Virus record (IMG/VR): IMGVR_UViG_3300031658_000089
Span: 1 to 27,323 of that record
Reading direction: 5' to 3' (one strand)
Length of the DNA stretch: 27,323 nt
From: a virus
The translations under genes were made by a program, and so were the position numbers. The notes under the pieces were generated by a model. That model was not told where the DNA came from. It worked only from the letters and a program-made list of their open reading frames with translations, and did not search any database. The stretch's first letter is position 1, and every line of letters begins with the position of its first letter. Of the stretch, positions 1 through 6,943 are shown piece after piece.

Positions 1-87
1 CTACGTGGCACTGGTGGCACCTCAGGCAGTCTAAGGGCCAACCCCGATGACCTAAGGGGTATTGGTCAGACCCTTGACCTACGGGTT

Positions 88-138
88 GTAGGCCATTGGG
101 ACTACGTGGGGTAGGCCATTGGGACTACGTGGGGTAGG
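88..138. repeat. 23-bp tandem direct repeat, about 2.2 copies
   Basis: Two identical 23-bp units start at 88 and 111 (GTAGGCCATTGGGACTACGT followed by GGG), and a third unit begins at 134 before it diverges. Each unit contains CTACGTGG, the same core seen in the 21-bp array further right. A related dyad, CCTACG-GGT-TGTAGG, sits just upstream at 78-92. Confidence 0.85.
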
Positions 139-200
139 TGTGGGTAGCTCATAAGGCACCCACCTCGGCCCTCACTTGTCAACTTATTTCGACCTATAGC

Positions 201-277
201 TCCCATAGGTTATACCGATGTGAACCCAAGGCCGTCCCATAGGTTATACCGATGTGAACCCAAGGTTATACCGATGT
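201..277. repeat. 34-bp tandem direct repeat, 2 copies plus a partial third
   Basis: A 31-base block starting TCCCATAGGTTATACCGATG occurs at 201-231 and again, identical, at 235-265 (period 34). The core AGGTTATACCGATGT returns once more at 263-277. The copies lie directly left of the 21-bp dyad array. No function can be read from sequence. Perfect conservation of a non-coding unit suggests recent duplication or a protein binding site. Confidence 0.85.
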
Positions 278-279
278 CA

Positions 280-449
280 CCTACGTGGCGTAAGGCGGCA
301 CCTACGTGTCGTAGACGATGACCTACGTTCCGTGGGCGACAGGGGTATCACCTACGTGGCGTAGGGTGGCACCTACGGTCGGTCAGTGGTAACCTACGTC
401 ATGTCGGTGTAGACCTACGCTATGCCAGTGGTGTCCTACGGATCGTAGG
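280..449. repeat. Eight-copy, 21-bp-phased array of CCTACG-N3-CGTAGG dyads
   Basis: CCTACG starts at 280, 301, 322, 351, 372, 393, 414 and 435, so all intervals are exactly 21 bp except one of 29. At 351-365 and 435-449 the hexamer is followed after 3 bp by its perfect reverse complement CGTAGG. The units at 280, 301 and 322 have one mismatch in the right arm, and those at 372, 393 and 414 are more degenerate. A 21-bp period is two helical turns, so dyads would lie on one face of the DNA, as for iterons or cooperative operator arrays. Candidate ligands are the small terminase (pac-like site), a replication initiator or a transcription factor. The ligand is not known. Confidence 0.85.
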
Positions 450-519
450 GGGCGGGGGGTCTATTGGGAACTTCTGTTGAACATTAGTACCCACCAATGT
501 ACAATAAAGGTGGATAATC

Positions 520-613
520 GACACCCGTGTAAGTCTTTGTTTTAACAGGAGAAAACATAAGACAACCCGTGTTTAACCGAGGTGTATTAAAGGCGGGGAG
601 ACACCCGTGTAAG
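520..613. repeat. Dispersed repeat GACACCCGTGTAAG (two exact copies, one variant)
   Basis: The 14-mer occurs exactly at 520-533 and 600-613, 80 bp apart. A related GACAACCCGTGT lies at 561-572. Each core has short inverted arms ACAC and GTGT around CC. A second shared word, AACCGAGG, occurs at 575-582 and 623-630. All lie within 160 bp upstream of the terminase promoter, so an operator role is possible but unproven. Confidence 0.6.
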
Positions 614-670
614 ACGTGGGTGAACCGAGGGGGCAACCAAGGGTCCAAGGTAAATAAGATGAGATAAAGC

Positions 671-709
671 TTGACATCTTCAAGTATATGTGCTATACTA
701 ATACTATAG
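671..709 (+). promoter_or_regulatory. Strong sigma70-type promoter (P1) for the terminase/portal operon
   Basis: The -35 box TTGACA (671-676) is followed after 17 bp by TATACT (694-699), preceded by TG at 691-692 (extended -10). Fourteen bases around the -35 (ATAAAGCTTGACAT) are identical in the promoter at 6944. Just downstream, ACTATAG (703-709) is shared by all three promoters of this window. It resembles the start-site end of T7-family phage RNA polymerase promoters. Transcription toward the small terminase gene (817) is expected. Confidence 0.9.
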
Positions 710-747
710 ATACATTAAAACGAACTTAGATTAACTTATTATTAATC

Positions 748-767
748 CTTAATGTATATTCATTAAG
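748..767 (+). promoter_or_regulatory. Small AT-rich hairpin in the leader of the terminase mRNA
   Basis: CTTAATG (748-754) and CATTAAG (761-767) can pair around a six-base loop, between promoter P1 and the terminase start codon. It has no U tract and is AT-rich, so it is weak. It could influence leader stability or translation, or be chance. Confidence 0.3.
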
Positions 768-816
768 AATCTACTACAAGATTACTTAAGTATACTAAGG
801 TGCTCCAAGGATAACT

Positions 817-1212
817 ATGTCAGATGAAGAAATAGCCCCTAAAAAGAAAAGAGGTCGGCCCCCTACAAAGTCCATAGAGTCTAAAAAAAGAGGCAATCGT
901 AAAGCACTAGGTCGCCCCAAAGGTGATGCGGCAATCATTAATGAATTTAAAGCTAGAATGCTGGCTAGTCCTAAATCAGAAAAGGTCTTAGAGTCTATCT
1001 TTAATGCCGCCTTAGATGATGATCACAAACATCAGAGTGCTGCTTGGAAGATCGTCATGGATAGAGTCGCCCCTACGGCGGCCTTTGAACAAGATGTCAT
1101 TAAAGGTGGTGGTCGTTCTGCAATTCAAATTAACATAACAGGCATTGGCGAGTCTGCAACTAAGGCTGTACAAACCCCACTTGAAGGAGCATTTACAACG
1201 GATGATGAATAA
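817..1212 (+). CDS. Probable terminase small subunit (DNA recognition)
   Basis: The 131-residue protein is the first gene after promoter P1 and directly precedes the large terminase, the usual place of the small terminase, which binds the packaging site and hands DNA to the motor. The N-terminus is strongly basic with two AT-hook-like motifs, RGRP (residues 12-15) and GRPKG (32-36), suited to minor-groove DNA binding. The middle (about 38-90) is predicted helical and the tail is acidic. The start is set by AAGG at 807-810, six bases before ATG. The call rests mainly on gene order and DNA-binding character, because small terminases diverge quickly. The dyad array at 280-449 is a candidate target. 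Confidence 0.7.
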   Translation: MSDEEIAPKKKRGRPPTKSIESKKRGNRKALGRPKGDAAIINEFKARMLASPKSEKVLESIFNAALDDDHKHQSAAWKIVMDRVAPTAAFEQDVIKGGGRSAIQINITGIGESATKAVQTPLEGAFTTDDE

Positions 1213-1450
1213 TATTTTAGCAGTTCTTATAGTCTTGTTTATGTCTTTAGTCTTAGTCACGGCTAGTGCCGATGAGGTTCTACGGGCTTTTATAGTCCAA
1301 CAAGAGAGTGGTCAACTAAAGGCGTGTTCGGTACTTTCTTACTCCGAAGCCGTTTGTTGGGATATGGTTGGCCCAGCGTTGTCCTGCATCCCAATCACAG
1401 AAACCAACCCGACTTTACTTTGCAACACCATGGAAGTTAAAACCTATTAG
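1202..1450 (+). CDS. Small exported cysteine-rich protein of unknown function
   Basis: The 82-residue product starts with tandem ATGs overlapping the end of the small terminase gene by 11 bp, preceded by AGGAG at 1185-1189 (spacing 12, a little long). Residues 1-23 look like a Sec signal peptide: short polar start, hydrophobic core ILAVLIVLFMSLVLV, then TASA before D24. The mature part of about 59 residues has four cysteines (42, 52, 62, 74) and could form disulfides in the periplasm. There is no lipobox. It overlaps the open frame of the large terminase by up to 83 bp. No family is recognised; superinfection exclusion or envelope interference would be guesses. Confidence 0.55.
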   Translation: MMNNILAVLIVLFMSLVLVTASADEVLRAFIVQQESGQLKACSVLSYSEAVCWDMVGPALSCIPITETNPTLLCNTMEVKTY

Positions 1451-2702
1451 TGATCTAAACATATCCCTCCTCCCGTGGCAACAGGAAGTCTGGGAGGACG
1501 ACACCCGATTTAAGGTGGTGGCTGCTGGACGTAGAACGGGAAAAACCCGCGAGGCTGCTTGGTTGCTCATTACCCGCTGTCTCAACGCCCAATCGGGTTC
1601 CGTGTTCTACGTGGCACCAACCCAAGGGCAAGCAAGGGACATCATGTGGAAGCTTTTGTTAGAGCTTGCCGCGCCTGTAATCAAAGGTGCTCATATAAAC
1701 AACCTAGAGATCACACTGATCAACGGTGCCACCATTAGCCTCAAGGGTGGTGACAGACCAGAGACCATGCGTGGTGTGTCTTTAAAGTACCTAGTGTTGG
1801 ACGAATATGCCGACATTAGACCAGACGTTTGGGAACAGATACTTAGACCAGCCCTTGCAGATCAGAAGGGTGAAGCAATGTTCATTGGAACACCGATGGG
1901 ACGTAACCACTTTTATGATCTATATAAGTATGCAGAGCTAGGTGATGATCCAGACTTTAAGGCATGGCACTTCACAAGCTATGATAACCCAATGTTAGAC
2001 CCATCCGAGATCGAAGCAGCCAAGAAAAGCATGAGTTCATTTGCGTTTAGGCAGGAGTTCATGGCATCCTTTGAAGCAATGGGTTCTGAAATGTTTAAGG
2101 AAGATTGGGTAATCGTTGAAGAAGACCCACAGATCGCGGGTGATTACTATATCGCATGTGACCTTGCCGGTTTTGAAGAGGTCGGTAAAAAGAAACGAAA
2201 GAAGAACAGACTTGATGACTCAGCAATGGCAGTTGTTAAGGTCGGGGAAGAAGGTTGGGTCGTTGAAGATGTTGTCAATGGACGATGGACGCTTGATGAG
2301 ACTGCCCGTAAGATATTTAATTTGGTACGCAAATATAAACCAATATCCATCGGTATTGAGAAGGGTATCTCCAAACAGGCCGTGATGAGTCCCTTAATGG
2401 ATATGATGAAGAAGGAACAGTTCTTCTTTAGAGTTGAAGAATTAACCCACGGTAATCAAAAGAAGACCGACAGAATTATGTGGGCCTTACAAGGTCGCTT
2501 TGAGAATGGCCTAATAAGATTACAAGAAGGAGAGTGGAATATAAAGTTCCTTGACCAGCTTTTTCAGTTCCCAGACCCGCTGACCCATGACGATTTAATA
2601 GACGCACTTGCGTACATCGACCAATTAGCCAAAGTTGCCTACGCTGGCTCCTTTGAAGAGATAGACGACTATGAACCACTTGATGCATTCACGGGATATT
2701 AA
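1368..2702 (+). CDS. terL: Terminase large subunit (packaging ATPase and nuclease)
   Basis: This is the motor that pumps DNA into the prohead and cuts the concatemer. Numbered from the TTG at 1368, the ATPase has a Walker A GRRTGKT (54-60), Walker B VLDEYAD (143-149) with the catalytic glutamate, and coupling motif FIGTPMGRN (172-180). The RNase H-like nuclease has acidic residues D265 (CDLAG), E331 (GIEKG) and D408/D409/D412 (THDDLIDALAY). The start is unclear. TTG at 1368 has no good ribosome binding site and gives an unusually long N-terminus. An ATG at 1430 would suit the family but lies one frame away across an AAAA run (see findings). Function is certain; the first 30 or so residues are not. 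Confidence 0.95.
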   Translation: MAQRCPASQSQKPTRLYFATPWKLKPISDLNISLLPWQQEVWEDDTRFKVVAAGRRTGKTREAAWLLITRCLNAQSGSVFYVAPTQGQARDIMWKLLLELAAPVIKGAHINNLEITLINGATISLKGGDRPETMRGVSLKYLVLDEYADIRPDVWEQILRPALADQKGEAMFIGTPMGRNHFYDLYKYAELGDDPDFKAWHFTSYDNPMLDPSEIEAAKKSMSSFAFRQEFMASFEAMGSEMFKEDWVIVEEDPQIAGDYYIACDLAGFEEVGKKKRKKNRLDDSAMAVVKVGEEGWVVEDVVNGRWTLDETARKIFNLVRKYKPISIGIEKGISKQAVMSPLMDMMKKEQFFFRVEELTHGNQKKTDRIMWALQGRFENGLIRLQEGEWNIKFLDQLFQFPDPLTHDDLIDALAYIDQLAKVAYAGSFEEIDDYEPLDAFTGY

Positions 2703-2705
2703 TAA

Positions 2706-4370
2706 ATGAGCTACTTGGATGATTACTTAAATGGTTTTGAGAAACCAATACGTGACGCCTTCTTGGGTAAAATTGATCCAAGATCGGGCATGTTGCAAGT
2801 TGCTGGACAGGCGGTATCTCCCATAGGGGATGCCTTTGCGGTGGCTGCTGATTACATGGTACCTGATGAGTTAGGTATTGGAGAGGCCGTTAATAAACAA
2901 ATAAATAGAGCCATGCAGACCGAGAGTGGTCAGGCGTTTATAGCATACATGCAAAAGCACCCAGAGTTTGCGGGTAATGTCACAGCCGTGGGACAGCTTG
3001 GAGAAATCTTTGGACTTAAAGGCGGCAGTGTTGTAATACAACAGCTTGCTAAAAAAGCCCTTAACCCAGATTCTCCCGTTCCAATGTCGAGCGAGTTGGG
3101 TTTATTTGGCGCACCCATACCAAACCTACCAAATCGAGGTCCAACACCGTTCCCTGTCAATAAGGAACTTATGGGGATTGCTGATCAATATGGAATTGAG
3201 AATAATATACCACACGTACCCCTGACACGGTATCAAACCATTGATGCAGATAGGGCAGCCCGTGTTGCAAAAGCCTATGAGGACATGCCCCACGATCCCA
3301 CAAACCCTAAAGTACAGGTCGCTTATCGCGCACTTGCAGAAGAAACCAAAGATCAGTATAGGGTACTATTAAAAGAGGGATACAAACCACATTTTATGAC
3401 AGAGGGGGTTGATCCATATAAAAGTAGTCCCTACGCGGCGGTTTTAGATGTCAATGAAAATAAAGAGTTATCTATATACCCCACATCGGAAGGCTTTGGT
3501 ACAGATGTAGATTTTGATTCTGCTGGAAACCCCTTGTTAGAGGATAGTGGGTTTAAAATAGACGGAAAACCCGCCGTGGTAAATGATTTATTCCGCTTTG
3601 TACATGATGTTTTTGGACACTCTAAGGCGGGTGTTGGCTTCAGAGCCGCTGGTGAAGAAAATGCATATCAGTCTCATGCGGGTATGTACTCGCCGTTGGC
3701 TCGTAAAGCGTTAGCAACCGAGACTCGGGGACAAAACTCTTGGTTAAACTTTGGACCCTTTGGAGAAACGAACCGAACAGCTAATATTGAAAATACCGTC
3801 TTTGGTGATCAAAAGGCGGGGTTGATGCCTGATTGGGCTATTAATGAGGGGGTTAGTACCGCACCTCGAAACTCACAACTCGTTGGAGCCTTAGATGATG
3901 ACGGCCTCTTAGAGATGGTCCATTACTCTAATTCACCCCTAGATATTGTAGATCCTTTTTTTGTAGGTAAGGGGTTATCACGTAATGTAAAATCTGAGGC
4001 TAATCGAAGGGGCGATTCTAATTACGTCAAGCGTTCTTCTTATGGTATAGAGGCTGATGAGAATGCGTACCGGAGAGAAAACGGACTAGGGCCGGTTACA
4101 AACAAGGTAAAAATAGACCCCGCCCGATTATACGACCCACGGGCTGATGTAGAAGACCTTTGGAAAGATGCTAAGGGGGATGTAACATTAGCCGAGAAAC
4201 AAATTAAAGATGCTGGTTATTCAGGGTACTACATCAATCACCCACAGCTTGGTAAAGTAGCTCAAGTTTTTGAAGCCCTACCAGTAACGCCCCCAAGAAA
4301 GCCACTACAGTCGCTGGTACCTGATGATCTGGTACCTGATGATCTTGTATCAAAAGACTTATTTAATTAA
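2706..4370 (+). CDS. Multidomain polyvalent-type phage protein with ADP-ribosyltransferase-like C-terminus
   Basis: The 554-residue protein sits between large terminase and portal, where podoviruses normally have nothing this large. Three parts are visible. Residues 1-125 are helical and virion-associated in look. Residues about 165-365 hold a block rich in invariant-looking residues (HDVFGH at 300-305, GEENAYQSH at 316-324, ETRGQNSWLNFGP at 339-351) that I recall from phage and conjugative-element polyvalent proteins and that looks metal- or catalysis-related. Residues about 402-527 (MVHYSNSP, then SSYG, ending AGYSGYYI and GKVAQVFE) follow the layout of ADP-ribosyltransferase-like domains of such proteins. 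The tail contains LVPDDLVPDD. An injected effector or head-associated enzyme is inferred, not shown. Confidence 0.5.
   Translation: MSYLDDYLNGFEKPIRDAFLGKIDPRSGMLQVAGQAVSPIGDAFAVAADYMVPDELGIGEAVNKQINRAMQTESGQAFIAYMQKHPEFAGNVTAVGQLGEIFGLKGGSVVIQQLAKKALNPDSPVPMSSELGLFGAPIPNLPNRGPTPFPVNKELMGIADQYGIENNIPHVPLTRYQTIDADRAARVAKAYEDMPHDPTNPKVQVAYRALAEETKDQYRVLLKEGYKPHFMTEGVDPYKSSPYAAVLDVNENKELSIYPTSEGFGTDVDFDSAGNPLLEDSGFKIDGKPAVVNDLFRFVHDVFGHSKAGVGFRAAGEENAYQSHAGMYSPLARKALATETRGQNSWLNFGPFGETNRTANIENTVFGDQKAGLMPDWAINEGVSTAPRNSQLVGALDDDGLLEMVHYSNSPLDIVDPFFVGKGLSRNVKSEANRRGDSNYVKRSSYGIEADENAYRRENGLGPVTNKVKIDPARLYDPRADVEDLWKDAKGDVTLAEKQIKDAGYSGYYINHPQLGKVAQVFEALPVTPPRKPLQSLVPDDLVPDDLVSKDLFN
4314..4343 (+). 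repeat. 15-bp tandem duplication in the C-terminal coding region
   Basis: CTGGTACCTGATGAT occurs twice in a row (4314-4328 and 4329-4343), encoding L-V-P-D-D twice near the C-terminus of the multidomain protein, followed by a decayed third unit (CTTGTATC). It is probably slippage in an unstructured tail. Confidence 0.85.
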
Positions 4371-4385
4371 ACACAGGACACAAGT

Positions 4386-6389
4386 ATGATAGATAATAAC
4401 GATGTTGATACTGGCCAAACCCTAGAAGAGTGGGTGATGTACAAAGCTGAAACATGGCAGGAACATTACAGACAAAACTATAAAAGCATTCACGACGAAT
4501 ACTACCGCCTTTGGCGTGGTATTTGGGCAGAAGGGGACAAGACCCGTAAATCCGAAAGGTCTCGAATAATAGCTCCCGCGTTACAACAGGCCGTTGAGTC
4601 TTCCGTTGCTGAGATTGAAGAAGCAACCTTTGGGCGTGGTAAGTGGTTTGACCTAACCGACAATATGGGAGATACAAACAAATCAGACGTAGAGGGTCTT
4701 CGATCTAAATTACACGAAGATTTTATTTTTGCAAAAGTACGTAAGGATATGAGTGAAGTAATTTTAAACTCGGCGGTTTTTGGGACAGGGCTTGCCGAGG
4801 TGGTCCTTGATGTAGTTAAACAATCGACACCCGCTTCCGAACCGCTGCTAAATGGACAATTAAAGGCCGTGGGGGTAAATATTAAGGATCGGACTATAAT
4901 TAAACTTAAGCCTATCCTACCCAAGAACTTCTTTATCGACCCCCTTGCAACGAGCGTTGATGAGGCGATGGGTGTTGGTGTAGATGAATTTGTATCACGC
5001 CATAAAGTCTTAGAGCAAATGGCGTCAGGAATATATGATGATGTTGATATTGGCGAGGCATCTGAAGATTTAGAACTAGAAGCAGATGAATCCTTAACGG
5101 TCTATCAGAATGATAAAATACGTTTAACCCGTTATTATGGTCTTGTTCCAGTAGATTTACTCCGTGAAACTGGAGAACTTATACCGGAAGAACATACGGG
5201 TGAGTTTATTGAAGCCATGGTCGTTGTTGCAAACCAAGGAACGCTAGTTAAGGCCGTGGCAAATCCCTACATGATGCAAGATCGTAACATAATTGCCTTC
5301 TCATGGGACACAGTACCCTCCAGATTCTGGGGAAGGGGCGTATGTGAGAAGGGTTACAACTCTCAGAAAGCACTGGACGCAGAATTACGCGCACGTATTG
5401 ACGCATTGGCCCTCACGGTACACCCAATGATGGCAATTGATGCCACCCGTATTCCCCGTGGTACAAAACCAGAGATTCGGGCGGGTAAACTTCTATTAAC
5501 CAACGGTAATCCTGCTGAAATTCTACAGCCATTTAACTTTGGACAGGTCAATCAGATTACATTTGCACAGGCCAGTGCATTACAAACCATGGTTCAACAA
5601 TCGACGGGTGCTGTGGATACATCGGGCATATCGGGTGCGGTCAATGGTGAATCTACTGCGGCTGGCATATCTATGTCTTTAGGTGCCGTCATTAAACGTC
5701 ACAAACGCACCCTCTTAAACTTTCAAGATGGATTTTTAATTCCATTTGTTGAGAAAGCGGCTTGGAGATACATGCAATTTGAACCAGAAGAGTACCCCGT
5801 TTCAGATTATAAGTTTGTGGCCTCTAGTTCTTTAGGTATTATGGCCAGAGAATATGAGGTAACTCAGCTAGTTCAATTATTACAAACCATGGGTAAAGAG
5901 TCACCAATGTACCTACCACTTATTGGGAGTGTTATTGATAACATGAATATTGCCAATAGAGAAGAGTTACTTGCTCAGATTACGAAAATGCAAGAGCCTG
6001 ATGCGGCAGCACAAGCACAACAACAAGCAACCAGTCAAGCAGCGGCGGCCTTTCAAAGAGCGCAGACGGGTATGCTTGCAGCCCAGAGTAAAGAAAGTAG
6101 TGCTCGAGCTGTTAAGTATATGGAAGAAGCTAAGGCAATACCTAAGGAATTGGAAGTGGCTAAGATTAAAGCAGTCACGGCTAATCTTGACGATGGTGTA
6201 GAAGATGACCGTGAGTTTCTTAAACGCTTAAAAATTGCCGATGTCCACCTACGTGAGAAAGCAATGGATATGAAGCAAGAGGAAGCCCGTGAAGCTCGTC
6301 AAATGCAAATTAATATACCAGTACCGCCACAGACTCAATCGTTGCCTGAGCAGCTTCCTGTGCGGCCTCAGGATATGCCACAGGAGTAA
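4386..6389 (+). CDS. Portal (head-to-tail connector) protein
   Basis: The 667-residue protein matches podovirus portals in size, position after terminase and composition. It forms the dodecameric ring through which DNA enters and leaves the head. The N-terminal part carries the typical helical start (WQEHYRQNYKSIHDEYYRLW). The central region contains SRFWGRGVCEKGYNSQKALD and later TSGISGAVNGESTAAGISM, as in portal stem and crown regions of marine podoviruses. From about residue 536 the C-terminus is Ala/Gln-rich and then highly charged and helical, as expected for a portal barrel extending into the capsid. AGGA eight bases before ATG fixes the start. Assignment is from family resemblance and order. 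Confidence 0.88.
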   Translation: MIDNNDVDTGQTLEEWVMYKAETWQEHYRQNYKSIHDEYYRLWRGIWAEGDKTRKSERSRIIAPALQQAVESSVAEIEEATFGRGKWFDLTDNMGDTNKSDVEGLRSKLHEDFIFAKVRKDMSEVILNSAVFGTGLAEVVLDVVKQSTPASEPLLNGQLKAVGVNIKDRTIIKLKPILPKNFFIDPLATSVDEAMGVGVDEFVSRHKVLEQMASGIYDDVDIGEASEDLELEADESLTVYQNDKIRLTRYYGLVPVDLLRETGELIPEEHTGEFIEAMVVVANQGTLVKAVANPYMMQDRNIIAFSWDTVPSRFWGRGVCEKGYNSQKALDAELRARIDALALTVHPMMAIDATRIPRGTKPEIRAGKLLLTNGNPAEILQPFNFGQVNQITFAQASALQTMVQQSTGAVDTSGISGAVNGESTAAGISMSLGAVIKRHKRTLLNFQDGFLIPFVEKAAWRYMQFEPEEYPVSDYKFVASSSLGIMAREYEVTQLVQLLQTMGKESPMYLPLIGSVIDNMNIANREELLAQITKMQEPDAAAQAQQQATSQAAAAFQRAQTGMLAAQSKESSARAVKYMEEAKAIPKELEVAKIKAVTANLDDGVEDDREFLKRLKIADVHLREKAMDMKQEEAREARQMQINIPVPPQTQSLPEQLPVRPQDMPQE

Positions 6390-6428
6390 ACCATAATGCC
6401 CTTTTTACTACACTACATAGGAATGACC

Positions 6429-6599
6429 ATGATTAAAAAGATGTTAATAGGCTGGCTGTTTGAATCAGCATTTGATGCGATAACGGACTACGCAGAAAAG
6501 CTGGCTAAACGGACTGATACCGACATTGACGACGAAGCGGTGCGTAAGTTTAAAGACAACCGTGAAGTCTTTATTAAGTTTGCAAAAGGTAAACTCTAA
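6429..6599 (+). CDS. Small conserved-looking phage protein, unknown function
   Basis: From ATG 6429 the product is 56 residues with an amphipathic or hydrophobic N-terminus (MIKKMLIGWLFESAFDAI) followed by a charged helical tail ending FAKGKL. AGGA at 6419-6422 gives ideal spacing for this start. An in-frame ATG at 6396, served by GGAG at the portal stop, would add 11 residues and cannot be excluded. Its stop overlaps the next start (TAATG), so the two are translationally coupled. It may associate with the membrane and belong to the same small cassette as the holin-like gene. Confidence 0.7.
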   Translation: MIKKMLIGWLFESAFDAITDYAEKLAKRTDTDIDDEAVRKFKDNREVFIKFAKGKL

Positions 6600-6796
6600 T
6601 GACTGATCAGGGCTTTGCTGCGGGAAAACGAGAAGGGAAGATTGATGCATTGAAAGACCAACAGGTACTCCATGCTTCACGTTTAGACAAACATGATACC
6701 CGCCTAGCAACCCTAGAGAAGACAGCTTATATTGTAATGGGTGCAATCTTATTGTTAGAATTTGCCCCTGCATTTCAAAACATAATGGGAGGTTAA
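6599..6796 (+). CDS. Holin-like small membrane protein (XhlA-type layout)
   Basis: The 65-residue protein has a charged helical or coiled-coil N-terminal half (residues 10-42, DALKDQQVLHASRLDKHDTRLATLEK) followed by a single C-terminal membrane segment (about 43-62). This layout is that of XhlA-like hemolysin/holin-associated proteins in many phages, which act with an endolysin in membrane disruption. AGG nine bases upstream and the TAATG overlap with the preceding gene set the start. The endolysin itself lies 14 kb downstream (20706), so lysis functions would be split. The class is inferred from topology only. Confidence 0.55.
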   Translation: MTDQGFAAGKREGKIDALKDQQVLHASRLDKHDTRLATLEKTAYIVMGAILLLEFAPAFQNIMGG

Positions 6797-6799
6797 TGA

Positions 6800-6940
6800 A
6801 TGTACGTAGATGAGAAGAGGGTAAACCAGTTAGCAGAACAAATTAATGCGGCATTTAAGGCGCAAGAATTAGCAATGGAAGAGATACGGGCAGAAATTAA
6901 GGTAATACGTCTACAGCAAACCGGTAAAAAACCTAAATAA
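6800..6940 (+). CDS. Small charged helical protein, unknown function
   Basis: This 46-residue frame starts at ATG 6800, seven bases after GGGAGG (6787-6792), which ends the preceding gene. The translation is one long amphipathic helix rich in K, E and Q (for example VNQLAEQINAAFKAQELAMEE) ending TGKKPK, so it probably forms a coiled coil. It closes the small-protein cassette and its stop touches the second promoter. Reality is supported by the strong ribosome binding site and tight packing. No family is recognised. Confidence 0.65.
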   Translation: MYVDEKRVNQLAEQINAAFKAQELAMEEIRAEIKVIRLQQTGKKPK

Positions 6941-6943
6941 AGC

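Larger units (their letters stand above)
1..816. other. Gene-free, repeat-rich leader upstream of the terminase genes
   Basis: No open frame of useful length with a ribosome binding site is visible on either strand over about 0.8 kb, which is exceptional in this otherwise tightly packed genome. The stretch holds three families of short tandem repeats (88-138, 201-277, 280-449), a repeated GACACCCGTGTAAG element (520 and 600), a strong promoter (671-709) and an AT-rich untranslated leader. Its position just before the small terminase gene makes a packaging site, a replication origin or a control region plausible. The sequence alone does not decide between these. Confidence 0.75.

Noticed and set aside
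201-449. Possible CRISPR array from regularly spaced repeats
   Set aside because: Units are contiguous with 21- or 34-bp periods and no unique spacers of constant length; no cas genes are nearby.
817-1212. AT-hook protein as a transcription regulator instead of small terminase
   Set aside because: Position immediately before the large terminase and length favour the small terminase; a regulator role remains possible but less economical.
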